This document shows positions 35,837-43,809 of a stretch of 64,000 nt of DNA, piece after piece. Position numbers and translations under genes: made by a program. The stretch is from Deltaproteobacteria bacterium. Lineage in GTDB: Bacteria > Desulfobacterota > Desulfobacteria > C00003060. The number at the start of each line of letters is the position of its first letter. Position 1 is the first letter of the stretch. Below the pieces are notes generated by a model, which searched no databases, was not told the DNA's origin, and was given only the letters and a program-made list of their open reading frames with translations. Where the stretch lies: NCBI GenBank assembly GCA_030667105.1, contig DAOUWN010000001.1:1-64000 (forward strand), read 5' to 3'.

Positions 35837-36105
35837 TCATCACCCATTGGCCATTCTAAGTGTTTTCTGATAATCGACTCCAGTGAACTCACGAGACCCA
35901 AACAGAACAGGGTAGAGTCTTCTCCAAACCAGTAGTAGCCAATCGAGTTAACAAACCCCTTCCGTTCTTCACCATCTTTATATTCTTCAGTATATGCCAG
36001 CGTGAGGTTCTTTACTCGGCCCTCGTGATAGGCCTTCATCAGATCGTCGATAACTTCAGGCAGTTTTCCCTTGATGTTTGGGAAGTAGACTATTTTATTA
36101 CTCAC
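35833..36105 (-). CDS. Small alpha/beta protein
   Basis: 90 residues (KIVYFPNIKGKLPEVIDDLM, NLTLAYTEEYKDGEERKG, STLFCLGLVSSLESIIRKHL). Start overlaps the GT fragment stop by 4 nt. A common phage early-gene type; function unknown. Confidence 0.65.
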   Translation of the reverse strand: MSNKIVYFPNIKGKLPEVIDDLMKAYHEGRVKNLTLAYTEEYKDGEERKGFVNSIGYYWFGEDSTLFCLGLVSSLESIIRKHLEWPMGDE

Positions 36106-36611
36106 ATCACCCTCCGGTACACCTCCAGCGTCTTGTCGGCCATGGTCTCAGCAGAGAAATTATGAGCTTGATCGAAGTCGGCCGGAAATTTCAGTATTGC
36201 GATAATCGCAGTTCCAAAGCACTTGGCATCACCCGGCTTACACTTAAAACAGTTGATGATCTCTCGAAACGGCGTAATATCACTGCACACCACAGGCAGC
36301 CCCGCCGCCATCGCCTCTATGAGCACCAGGCCCAGGCCTTCGTCTGTTGAGGCCAGCGCAAACACATCCAGCTCGGAGAGGAATTTCGGGATATCCTCAA
36401 CAAAGCCCTCAAGTATTACTTTACCGTCCAGGTCGAGAAAGTGGATGAGGTCTTTCAACTCTGCCAAGTACCCGTCCGGATCCGCGCCGGCAATCCTGAG
36501 TTGAGCATCGGGAAACTCATGGAGAATGTACGGCATGGCCTCGATGAGGGTCTTGTGGCCCTTGCGCGGCTGCAAGCGGCCTATGGAGCCGATGGTTTTT
36601 GGTTTGCTCAT
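36102..36611 (-). CDS. Glycosyltransferase C-terminal (donor-binding) domain, separated half
   Basis: 169 residues from the ATG at 36611 (GAGGA upstream). It begins SKPKTIGSIGRLQPRKGHKT, the first strand of a GT4 donor domain, and contains FALASTDEGLGLVLIEAMAA (E-x7-E). No acceptor domain is attached; the matching half lies 1.4 kb upstream at 38054-38605. The intervening genes look inserted. The halves may still assemble into an active enzyme, or this may be a relic. Confidence 0.85.
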   Translation of the reverse strand: MSKPKTIGSIGRLQPRKGHKTLIEAMPYILHEFPDAQLRIAGADPDGYLAELKDLIHFLDLDGKVILEGFVEDIPKFLSELDVFALASTDEGLGLVLIEAMAAGLPVVCSDITPFREIINCFKCKPGDAKCFGTAIIAILKFPADFDQAHNFSAETMADKTLEVYRRVM

Positions 36612-36612
36612 A

Positions 36613-37047
36613 TCAGTCCTCGTTTGTTCTTGTTCCGTTATCCCATTGCTTCCAATCCAATCCAATCCTCTCGCAGATCATCTCCAGTATGGGTTTGCCG
36701 TAATAGTGGTAGTTTGCTTTGTATTCTTTCTCTACCTTCTCCAAAAATTCATCTTCTTCAGCTAACCACAGCCACGCAATACAGTGGTTAATAGACCTGT
36801 TTGCAGATATTCCTCTGCAATCATTGGCTTTGTCCCAAGCAAAAGCCATATAGTTCTTAATCGCATCAATTGGAGTGGTGACAGCACTTCTGTGTTCTGC
36901 CCATTGTTCTTCTGTCACGTCCTCCTTTAAGAACGGCTTTGCGTGGTCAAAGTCCAGATAGTCTACATATTCCGAAACTTCAAAGACCAAAAAATCATTG
37001 GTTCTACGCTGGTTGATTCTAGCCACTATTTCATCTTGTGTTCTCAT
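36613..37047 (-). CDS. Conserved phage protein, function unknown
   Basis: 144 residues from the ATG at 37047 (AAAGGAG site). MRTQDEIVARINQRRTNDF, FEVSEYVDYLDFDHAKPFL, YMAFAWDKANDCRGISANRS and CIAWLWLAEEDEF are well-spaced conserved-looking blocks. I recall similar proteins in many phages, without known function. Confidence 0.75.
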   Translation of the reverse strand: MRTQDEIVARINQRRTNDFLVFEVSEYVDYLDFDHAKPFLKEDVTEEQWAEHRSAVTTPIDAIKNYMAFAWDKANDCRGISANRSINHCIAWLWLAEEDEFLEKVEKEYKANYHYYGKPILEMICERIGLDWKQWDNGTRTNED

Positions 37048-37048
37048 A

Positions 37049-37243
37049 TCAAATCTCCTTTCCAACGGCATCTCCTGCCTTGCCCTTGTCCGGACTCACT
37101 ACCTGCCCTATCATCTCCGTAGCCTGCTCAAGATTCCATGTGTCGAGTTTCTTAAACTTGCTCTCGGCCTGAATGCTCTTGAGTTCCGAAAGCACTCTCT
37201 CCAGCCGGTACTTAGCCAATGCGTTAATTCTCTGTCGCGCCAT
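37049..37243 (-). CDS. Small basic helical protein
   Basis: 64 residues (ALAKYRLERVLSELKSIQAE). The stop lies 2 nt before the next start. Function unknown; part of the segment that separates the two GT halves. Confidence 0.6.
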   Translation of the reverse strand: MARQRINALAKYRLERVLSELKSIQAESKFKKLDTWNLEQATEMIGQVVSPDKGKAGDAVGKEI

Positions 37244-37273
37244 GATCGTTCACCTCCTTTGTTGGATAAAACC

Positions 37274-38050
37274 TTAGAACATGTTATTGGCTTTATTAAT
37301 CATTTTCCCCAAACATTCCGCAACCTGAACCACAACAGCGTTCCCAGTCATTTTAGCCACTGCTGTTTTAGATATTGAATCAAACCATCCACTTGGAAAC
37401 CCTGCAAACTGTCGCCTTTCTTCACTATCTGCAACGCTAAGTCCTTTCCCGTCCCAAATGTAACCATCCCGAGCATCCCACCTATACGCGTGGGTAGTAA
37501 GAACAGGATAGGCCGATGTTTTTTCATATTGCGTTTCAATATACCTTTTATTGCTTTCGTGGACAGGTATCGCCTTGATAAATGCTTTGCGGTTTTCTGG
37601 AGGACATCCCACAATAAAATCCCTCTCTCTGTTTTGAGCCGTAATCGTAGCGGCATTTGCTGAGATAATAACAATTCGGTATCCGAGCATTTCCAATGCG
37701 GCAGAGAAGTGGACATCATCTGATGCAGGAACATTTTCGCGGACCACCCACCCGGGCCGCATTCTTGCGACCACGGCAAGGAAGTATCCGGATAGGTCGG
37801 GTTGTTTCGTTTTCCACATTGCTCTTGCTTTGCTTCTAATCGGGCACGGATCGCCTCCGCAAATAAGTTCAACTGATGTGTAATCATTATCCTCTGTTAT
37901 ATCCCTAAAGATTGGTGTATTAGGCCAGTGGCGTTTTAAAAGTTTTCTACATTGACTATCTTTCTCGCACTGCCATAAAACAGACATGCCAGCCCGCTCA
38001 AATCCAAGGTCAAAACCACCACAACCTGAAAAAAGAGAGCCAAAATTCAC
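37274..38050 (-). CDS. C5-cytosine DNA methyltransferase
   Basis: 258 residues, short but complete. Motif I GSLFSGCGGFDLGFERAG, motif IV GGDPCPIRSKA with catalytic Cys, motif VI VRENVP, motif VIII QNRERDFIVG and motif X AKMTGNAVVV are all present. Its target-recognition segment is short. It probably protects phage DNA from host restriction. No cognate nuclease is adjacent, so it appears to be an orphan methylase. It starts 4 nt after the GT N-half stop. Confidence 0.92.
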   Translation of the reverse strand: MNFGSLFSGCGGFDLGFERAGMSVLWQCEKDSQCRKLLKRHWPNTPIFRDITEDNDYTSVELICGGDPCPIRSKARAMWKTKQPDLSGYFLAVVARMRPGWVVRENVPASDDVHFSAALEMLGYRIVIISANAATITAQNRERDFIVGCPPENRKAFIKAIPVHESNKRYIETQYEKTSAYPVLTTHAYRWDARDGYIWDGKGLSVADSEERRQFAGFPSGWFDSISKTAVAKMTGNAVVVQVAECLGKMINKANNMF

Positions 38051-38053
38051 AAT

Positions 38054-38605
38054 TCAACACTTCGCCCTCACGTCCTCGCTATCTCTCGCCACAAAGCCTA
38101 TACTCTCAACCCCATAATATATAACCCTCGCTTTTTCCTCAGGGACTCCATTTTCAACAAGCCAATCTTTCACATGCTGCGTAATTGCGATCACCGCATC
38201 GGCCCGTTTCCAGACCCAGAACATCAGCCGTAAAAACCTCATGCCCCTCCATTCGTGGTCCGGGTTGAATCGATCGTGGACCGTACAGACCCAGGGAGTG
38301 CCCCGAAAGATCAGTTTAGACAGGATCAACCCTAAAAAATCGGCTTTTGGCAGATGAGTGTGGATCAAATCATAGCCCAAATCGGAACGGAGGCAGGCCA
38401 GGATAAGAGATCTTGCCTTGGCGCGACGACTCGTAACTCCTGAGAGGTTGAACGCGCCACAAAGGCTGTTTGACGCCTTGCCGTTTTTTTTGAGGTAAAT
38501 GACACGCAAATCGCAACCCCGAGACTTCAGTTCACGGCAAAGCGTCAGTAAACTTTTCTCCGCGCCCCCGGTTGCGATGCTGGTTATGATGTGGAGGATT
38601 TTCAT
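38054..38605 (-). CDS. Glycosyltransferase N-terminal (acceptor) domain, separated half
   Basis: 183 residues: ILHIITSIATGGAEKSLLTL, LIHTHLPKADFLGLILSKLI, WVCTVHDRF and ARVIYYGVESIGFVARDSED are the GT4 acceptor-domain blocks. It stops right after VRAKC, where a normal enzyme enters the interdomain linker. Sequence at 36611 continues the family pattern. The start overlaps the Dam gene by 4 nt. Confidence 0.85.
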   Translation of the reverse strand: MKILHIITSIATGGAEKSLLTLCRELKSRGCDLRVIYLKKNGKASNSLCGAFNLSGVTSRRAKARSLILACLRSDLGYDLIHTHLPKADFLGLILSKLIFRGTPWVCTVHDRFNPDHEWRGMRFLRLMFWVWKRADAVIAITQHVKDWLVENGVPEEKARVIYYGVESIGFVARDSEDVRAKC

Positions 38606-39489
38606 GCATCAAACAAATTTCTTTGCTGTTTCTCCAACTTGTAATTCATCAGGACTAATTCTTCGACCCTTGATCGAGACCCATTCGCACATTGGGCATT
38701 CTTGACCGACGATAGATGGATCCGGCGCCATTTCGGTTCAGGATACAATTCATCAATAAGGGGATTCGGATAATATGTTACCATGGCCTTTCCCTGAATC
38801 TCGTTAAGGCATACAGATAAGTCTCTATGGTCTTGTTCTGAAAAGTTTCCCCTATAATATCCTTCCGTGCCAACATATGGAGGATCTACGAAAAAGAAGG
38901 TGCCTGTGGCCCATTGCGACCCGGGCCCGCCTTTAAAGCCCCTGTCCCATTGTTGAAAAACTTTGCGAAAATCGGAATGTTCGATATAGACATGGCGCAA
39001 TCGGTCTGCAAATCTATCCAATTGCTCTATGGTTCGCTTGAATTGGTTCACCTCTTTAGCCCCGGCGCAATGGTTGCCTACGGAGAAACGCCAACGACCC
39101 GGTGACTGACCGGTTTTACGGCCGCCACTTCGGTACCCACCCCACGCCATTTTGGCCAGGATAAAAAATCGTTTGGCTCGCAAAACGGGGTCTCGAGGTA
39201 TTTCCGATTTGCAGGCCTCTTCGTAAACTTGCCTGGAATATGGCACAAAACACAATTCCTCTATTAATCTACTGGCCATGCGTCTACGCTGCAGAACCCT
39301 GAAAAAATTAACAATTTCCGAATCAGTATCGTTTATACATTCGACGTCGCTTGGCTGTTTAGTGAAGAGCAGGGCACCGGATCCACCAAATACCTCAACA
39401 TAAGTTTGGTGCCGTGGAACAAGTCTAACCAAATGTCGTGATAGGCGCCATTTTCCGCCGACTATTGGGAAAATTGCTTTTATCTTCAT
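38602..39489 (-). CDS. D12-class N6-adenine DNA methyltransferase (Dam-like)
   Basis: 295 residues; the ATG at 39489 overlaps the upstream TGA (TGATG). FPIVGGKWRLSRHLVRLVP and YVEVFGGSGALLF form the AdoMet site, and TFFFVDPPYVG is the catalytic DPPY motif. The D12 domain spans the whole protein. Likely methylates GATC-type sites on phage DNA against restriction. Confidence 0.9.
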   Translation of the reverse strand: MKIKAIFPIVGGKWRLSRHLVRLVPRHQTYVEVFGGSGALLFTKQPSDVECINDTDSEIVNFFRVLQRRRMASRLIEELCFVPYSRQVYEEACKSEIPRDPVLRAKRFFILAKMAWGGYRSGGRKTGQSPGRWRFSVGNHCAGAKEVNQFKRTIEQLDRFADRLRHVYIEHSDFRKVFQQWDRGFKGGPGSQWATGTFFFVDPPYVGTEGYYRGNFSEQDHRDLSVCLNEIQGKAMVTYYPNPLIDELYPEPKWRRIHLSSVKNAQCANGSRSRVEELVLMNYKLEKQQRNLFDA

Positions 39490-39746
39490 CAGCCAGGAGG
39501 CCACTTCTTGCCCTGATATTCGCAGGCAAACTTGCTCTTTGGGAAATGTTCCAAAACAGCTCCCACTAACCAGTTAACCCCATCTTGGAGTTGTTCGAAG
39601 TCTATTTCAGCGACAATCCCGTTTACATGGTCTCCTAGCTGAATCGTGAAACCAGAATCCCAAAATGTCAGGATCTGAAAATTAATCTCGCTGTCCTGGA
39701 TTGCCTGCAGTGTTGGAATAACAAGCAGAACAGTATTGTTCCCCAT
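39489..39746 (-). CDS. Small protein, function unknown
   Basis: 85 residues, beta-rich (NTVLLVIPTLQAIQDSEINF, FTIQLGDHVNGIVAEIDFEQ), with a translational-coupling overlap with the Dam start. No family was recognised. Confidence 0.65.
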   Translation of the reverse strand: MGNNTVLLVIPTLQAIQDSEINFQILTFWDSGFTIQLGDHVNGIVAEIDFEQLQDGVNWLVGAVLEHFPKSKFACEYQGKKWPPG

Positions 39747-39758
39747 CGTTTACCTCCC

Positions 39759-40133
39759 TCATTCCTTAATCACATTCGCCGGCACATCGAACAGCCCCAA
39801 CTGGCCTCTCCAGGGAATCGGCTTCTTGAACTCCACCGGGTTCGCCAGCTCCAACCCGAACGGCCCGTAGAACCATCGGGAGTCGGCATCGTCCAGGCAG
39901 TCGATAACCTCCACGCGCCCCACTATGGCGCCGAATACATGGTGATCCTTGCTCGGAACCCACTCGTCCATGAATTGGCCCGTCAAGAATTCGTAGCCCC
40001 TTTGGTCCCAGGTCTTGCTTGTATGGATTAGAAGGGGACCCCGGTGGTTACTGGACCAGGGCCTATTTTCGAAGTCTTTCTCTAAATGAAAAATGGCGTA
40101 TGGCCAGGGATTTCTGAGCGATAGACATTTCAT
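39759..40133 (-). CDS. ASCH-domain RNA-binding protein
   Basis: 124 residues from the ATG at 40133 (ATGA overlap). CLSLRNPWPYAIFHLEKDFE, NRPWSSNHRGPLLIHTSKTW and HVFGAIVGRVEVIDCLDD are ASCH/PUA-fold blocks. ASCH domains bind RNA or modified nucleosides; the specific target is unknown. Confidence 0.85.
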   Translation of the reverse strand: MKCLSLRNPWPYAIFHLEKDFENRPWSSNHRGPLLIHTSKTWDQRGYEFLTGQFMDEWVPSKDHHVFGAIVGRVEVIDCLDDADSRWFYGPFGLELANPVEFKKPIPWRGQLGLFDVPANVIKE

Positions 40134-40351
40134 AAGATCCCCCATATTTCAGACATAAAGATCTTAATCCGGTATTCGATATAGCGTCTTTGCGCCTTGG
40201 AGCTCTTCAGGTTCGTTGGTATCTGGCAAAACTCGCAATCGAGATCATAACCGCGTATCTTATCCACCAAGACGAGAACAAACCCACGGGGTGGCCTGTT
40301 TCTATATTCTGCCATTAAACCCGGAACCACCTTTTCAGCCTGTTTCTCCAT
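40130..40351 (-). CDS. Small basic protein
   Basis: 73 residues with beta strand GFVLVLVDKIRGYDLDCEFC and a helical C-terminus. Overlaps the next ORF start by 4 nt and lies partly under the end of the preceding gene. Function unknown. Confidence 0.6.
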   Translation of the reverse strand: MEKQAEKVVPGLMAEYRNRPPRGFVLVLVDKIRGYDLDCEFCQIPTNLKSSKAQRRYIEYRIKIFMSEIWGIL

Positions 40352-40593
40352 ACGGGCACCCTCCTTTGCTTTCTGCTCTTTTTCCAGTTGGGATTGTCCG
40401 GCCAGAGACCCTCATCATAATCGCGTTTCTGTTCTCTCAGCTTCGCGTCCATGCGCTTGCCATAATCGTAGGCCTCTTTCAGGAGCGCCAGGACCTTATT
40501 CTTGGGTTCGTCGGCCTGCACGGCATCGTGGATCTCCCTATGCACTTCGCAGATCGTGCGACGTCGGCTTGCCCTTTTTTCGGCTATTGACAT
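40315..40593 (-). CDS. Small basic protein downstream of the TIGR array
   Basis: 92 residues from the ATG at 40593, which follows the last repeat core of the array. The core's own GAG sits about nine bases upstream and may act as a weak ribosome site. Charged helices (ADEPKNKVLALLKEAYDYGK) and an Arg-rich tail. Function unknown; not needed by known Tas systems. Confidence 0.6.
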   Translation of the reverse strand: MSIAEKRASRRRTICEVHREIHDAVQADEPKNKVLALLKEAYDYGKRMDAKLREQKRDYDEGLWPDNPNWKKSRKQRRVPVWRNRLKRWFRV

Positions 40594-40594
40594 C

Positions 40595-40939
40595 GGTGTA
40601 CGCTCTTTCTCAATGGTGCTCTCCAATCGTTTGGCTCACTCTCACACAGTGGTACTCTCTATTCTTTTGGTTCACTCTAGCTCTTTGGTACCCTCACAAT
40701 AGATGGTTCGCTCTGTGCCCATGGTGCTCTCCACAGACGTGGCTACGCTCCTAATCCTTGGTACTCTCCCTGGTAGTGGCTGTACGCTCTTGTGTGATGG
40801 TATTCTCAAAGACACTGGCTGCGCTCACATATTGCGGTACCCTCTAATTATATGGCTCGCTCATCTTGCTTGGTACTCTCCGTGAATGTGGCTCGCTCAT
40901 TCCGATTGGCACTCTCTCAGGTAGTGGCTATTCCGCCTC
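40595..40939 (-). repeat. TIGR-like array: two alternating short repeats with eighteen 9-nt variable spacers
   Basis: On the minus strand, core A (nine copies, always 9 nt, GAG-RNN-RCC: e.g. GAGAGTACC) alternates strictly with core B (GAG...RCC, 9-12 nt, e.g. GAGTGAGCC, GAGCGTAGCC; a 14-nt version spans the stop codon of the neighbouring gene). Every spacer is exactly 9 nt and all eighteen differ; 17 of 18 begin with A. Unit length is 18 nt, super-period 36 nt. This is the known layout of TIGR arrays (36-nt dual-spacer guide RNAs). The array abuts the tas-like gene and is in transcription order after it. Confidence 0.9.
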
Positions 40940-41713
40940 GATCATGTGCACATGCCCCAAGTGCTCAATCACGTATGGCTTGGGCGGTGCTTCATCGTAA
41001 TGGTGCTCGTACATCTTTTCGTGCCAATGGGCCAAAAAGAGCTTTACCGCCCACCGCTTGGCCCTGCTGTGGATATGACCCGGGGCGAGCTTCCCTTCCT
41101 TGTTATACTTGTACGCCTTGGTCTTCTTACCCACACGATCCGTCGCCACAGAAGCCTGATCCCTGAAATCGCCCCGCTCGTTTCTCTCGATCTCCTTTGC
41201 CTTCCGCTCAACGTATAGCTCCCCGTAAAAACTCCCGTTACCGCTCACCTTCACAAACGACTCGCCGATCTTCCAGAATAGTGTTTTCAGTGAAGCATTC
41301 CAGGGCCTTTTTTGTTTCTTTTCCCAGATACAGGTCGGGTCATACCCGCCAAACCGCCAGATATGACCTACCGTGGGAGCCATTGTAATATCTATGTGAG
41401 CGAGCAGGCCAGCGGCTATCACCGGGCCGATGCCCTTTACGGTACGAGACCAGCAGCCCACTGGATGGTTATACGAATAGACATCGAGCGCTATTTTGAT
41501 CTCGTTTTCCAGGGCATCATTCATCTGCGCTATCCATGTTATTATTTCCGATGGTTCCTGTATCTCTGCCATGGATCGCAGTTGATTGTTGGCTCGTTTC
41601 CGGTTTTCCTGAAACGTATAGTAGGTATCTACCAAATATCGGACCTCCTGGGTCGATAGCGTCAATGCGGCTTGTTTTATGTCGGTGCTAAGCAGTTTAC
41701 TTTTATCGCTCAT
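40928..41713 (-). CDS. TasA-like (Nop-domain, IS110-related) protein of a TIGR-Tas system
   Basis: 261 residues. The N-terminal 80 residues are helical. Residues 92-180 hold a helix-hairpin-helix/Nop-like core: VKGIGPVIAAGLLAHIDI, TVGHIWRFGGYDPT, NASLKTLFWKIGESFVKVSG, FYGELYVERKAKEIERNERG. This is what generic annotation calls 'IS110/IS116 transposase', but there is no DEDD RuvC domain and no insertion-sequence ends. C-terminal part is basic with His-rich ends (HIHSRAKRWAVKLFLAHWHE). No HNH or RuvC nuclease is fused, so it resembles the nuclease-less TasA type. Its stop codon lies inside the first array repeat. Confidence 0.85.
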   Translation of the reverse strand: MSDKSKLLSTDIKQAALTLSTQEVRYLVDTYYTFQENRKRANNQLRSMAEIQEPSEIITWIAQMNDALENEIKIALDVYSYNHPVGCWSRTVKGIGPVIAAGLLAHIDITMAPTVGHIWRFGGYDPTCIWEKKQKRPWNASLKTLFWKIGESFVKVSGNGSFYGELYVERKAKEIERNERGDFRDQASVATDRVGKKTKAYKYNKEGKLAPGHIHSRAKRWAVKLFLAHWHEKMYEHHYDEAPPKPYVIEHLGHVHMIEAE

Positions 41714-42333
41714 AACTTATCTCCTTTCACCACCCTGACTCCCAATGCCGGCGCGAACATGGTCGGCCAGGAGTGCGCCAGGATCCAGCCCACGGTTTTC
41801 CCAAAGCGGACAGGGCACGAATATTTCCATTGATCGATCTTTCCCCCGGCCTCTTCAACAAGACACGTCAGGGCTTTGGGATTCATCCAGTAGCAATGTT
41901 TCCGCGATGGCCTCATAAGCGCAGGATACCGACCTCTGAGAACCTGGAGGCGTTGCTTCCAGTAGGAGAAATTGGGAACCACGATCACGGCTTCTTTGGA
42001 CACCCTCAACATTTCTTTCAAAACAAAGGCCGGATCTCGCAAGTGTTCGAGGACGTCCAGTGCAACAGATGTTCTAAAGTGTTCTGACGGAAAGGGCAGG
42101 CCTAAACTGCTGTTCAAATCTACTAACCTAACGTGGTATCCCTTTTTCTCTGCCGCCCAGAGAGATACCTGCGATTTGTCAATAATTACGTTTTTAGATC
42201 CCCAAGCAAACAGATTTTTACGGCCGGCCATATCAAAGAACGTCCCGCTCCCCCCTCCCACGTCCAGAATGGGGTAATAGCCGTCACGGTCCCTCATCAA
42301 GTCTAACGCCAAGTGGTATCTAGTCTGTGTCAT
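41710..42333 (-). CDS. SAM-dependent methyltransferase (MetW-like)
   Basis: 207 residues from the ATG at 42333 (GGGAGG site); the earlier in-frame start would run into the neighbouring gene. PILDVGGGSGTFFDM is motif I, LDVLEHLRDPAFVLKEMLRV motif IV region and VIVVPNFSYWKQRLQVL follows. Its end overlaps the tas-like gene start by 4 nt, so the two are co-translated. Probably modifies a glycan or small molecule; substrate unknown. Confidence 0.8.
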   Translation of the reverse strand: MTQTRYHLALDLMRDRDGYYPILDVGGGSGTFFDMAGRKNLFAWGSKNVIIDKSQVSLWAAEKKGYHVRLVDLNSSLGLPFPSEHFRTSVALDVLEHLRDPAFVLKEMLRVSKEAVIVVPNFSYWKQRLQVLRGRYPALMRPSRKHCYWMNPKALTCLVEEAGGKIDQWKYSCPVRFGKTVGWILAHSWPTMFAPALGVRVVKGDKL

Positions 42334-42359
42334 GCCTCGAATCCCTCCCGTATAGCTGT

Positions 42360-42611
42360 TTACTTGGCCAGAACGAGAGACGTAATGGCCTTGCCTTTCT
42401 TTGCGAAAATGATCGACAGTTTCTTCCGGCACTTCTTGCACATATCCTCACTATCGAGGGTCCGGGCAAGGGCTTGCAGGGAGCCGGGTGAAATCCTTTT
42501 GCAGCCCTTTTGCCATGGGGTACCGCACGCATATTTGTTAACGCCGTATCCAGCAGATAATCCAAGGTGGATCGTTTTGTTGGATGTTTGAAACAGTGCA
42601 TAAGGTTTCAT
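42360..42611 (-). CDS. Small Cys-pair protein
   Basis: 83 residues, start coupled to the GT stop by ATGA overlap. Contains DMCKKCRKKLSIIFAKKGKA. One CxxC is visible, so a single metal site or disulfide is possible. Function unknown. Confidence 0.6.
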   Translation of the reverse strand: MKPYALFQTSNKTIHLGLSAGYGVNKYACGTPWQKGCKRISPGSLQALARTLDSEDMCKKCRKKLSIIFAKKGKAITSLVLAK

Positions 42612-43663
42612 AAGTTACTCCTTTGAATGTGGTTTATAATTTTTCCCAGGAGGGATTCGAGGCTGTGTTGTTCGGCAATTTCTCGCCAGATGGTAAAACT
42701 TGGCGAAGGGTCTTTCGAAAAAAGTAACCGGAGCCTGATTGCAGCGGCTTGGGCATTGACATCATATGGATCTACAATATGCGTTTCACACGCCCCTTCT
42801 GGCAGTATTTCTCTCACACACGGATGGCACGAGATCACCGGCAGTCCGCAGGCCATGGCCTCCATAACGGCCCGGTCCAGGGCACACGAGTCGTAGGCGA
42901 AGTTGAGGTACGCACGATAGCGGTTGAGGATCTTCGGCAATTCTTGCCTTGAAACTGCACCATGGAATGTAATAATAGCGGGAGCCTCCCAAAACACCTT
43001 ATGCATGTATTCCTCATCTCCTTGAACCATATGCCAAGGCCCGTAGACATCTAACGTATAGTTCGTGCCATGTTTCTCGTTGCACAGCTTCAGAGCTTTG
43101 ATCATCTGATGTATCCGCTTCGCCTTGCACACCCGCCCCACGGTCACCAGGTCCCCAACCTTCTTAACCTCCGGCATGGGCCGAAAGTGATTCACATCCA
43201 CTCCCTGGCCCAAGGGAATCACTCTCTTGGACTCCACGGGATAGGCCGAGGGAGTAGACGTGAAAGACTTCGTAAGGCAGAAATGGGTGAAGATGCGGTC
43301 CCAAACACTGACCTTCCGGTGGGCTTTCCAGCGGTAAACGGGCTTGCCCATGAGACGAAAGGGCAAGAGCAATAGAGGATACCAGCCGCCGCCCCAGATG
43401 AGGAAATGATCAATACTGTGACTATGAGACACACGCCGAATCGCAGAATAAAAATGCCAGAGCGTCTTTATTCGGTTTTTTTCTCTGAAAGCCTCAACAT
43501 AGGGATGCATTATGTGATACCAGCGATGATCATCCTCTTCGAGGCAAAGAACGGCAATTTCTTGAACCTCCGGCCTTTCGCTCAACACCTCGATCCAGCG
43601 CACCAGAGAGGCGTTAATGGGATGCTCGGAGTCAACGGTTGGACAGATAAGACACAAGTTCAT
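42608..43663 (-). CDS. Glycosyltransferase (GT-B)
   Basis: 351 residues from the ATG at 43663 (ATGA overlap with the upstream zinc-ribbon gene). The N-domain has HFLIWGGGWYPLLLLPFRLM; the C-domain starts VTVGRVCKAKRIHQMIKALK, with RAYLNFAYDSCALDRAVMEA and MACGLPVISCHPCVREIL (donor-binding). Part of the surface-glycan block. Confidence 0.85.
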   Translation of the reverse strand: MNLCLICPTVDSEHPINASLVRWIEVLSERPEVQEIAVLCLEEDDHRWYHIMHPYVEAFREKNRIKTLWHFYSAIRRVSHSHSIDHFLIWGGGWYPLLLLPFRLMGKPVYRWKAHRKVSVWDRIFTHFCLTKSFTSTPSAYPVESKRVIPLGQGVDVNHFRPMPEVKKVGDLVTVGRVCKAKRIHQMIKALKLCNEKHGTNYTLDVYGPWHMVQGDEEYMHKVFWEAPAIITFHGAVSRQELPKILNRYRAYLNFAYDSCALDRAVMEAMACGLPVISCHPCVREILPEGACETHIVDPYDVNAQAAAIRLRLLFSKDPSPSFTIWREIAEQHSLESLLGKIINHIQRSNL

Positions 43664-43809
43664 TGGTTCACCTTTTTCGGCTTTTCGCGCCAGGTTGTTC
43701 TGATCACATTCTGGCAATGAGGACACACCTCTCGGATGATGGTCCCCCCGTTGTTCTCATCCTTCCTCGGCTGAATGTCTTTTCGGCAATTGCGGCAGTA
43801 GAGTTTCAT
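43660..43809 (-). CDS. 49-residue zinc-ribbon protein
   Basis: ATGA overlaps on both sides. LYCRNCRKDIQP and CPHCQNVIRTTW make a Cys4 ribbon typical of phage 'Com-like' translational regulators. Function unknown. Confidence 0.7.
   Translation of the reverse strand: MKLYCRNCRKDIQPRKDENNGGTIIREVCPHCQNVIRTTWREKPKKVNQ

Noticed and set aside
40569..40925. Open frames across the TIGR array (Trp-rich on plus, ESTxxx-ERAxxx hexapeptides on minus)
   Set aside because: They arise from the 18-nt period. The minus frame has several stops, core-B length changes break both frames, and the variable 9-mers show no codon constraint.
40595..40939. CRISPR array
   Set aside because: Spacers are only 9 nt and two different repeats alternate; no cas genes.
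40928..41713. IS110/IS116 transposase or insertion sequence
   Set aside because: No N-terminal DEDD domain, no element ends, embedded in an operon with overlapping genes, and adjacent array fits TIGR-Tas better.
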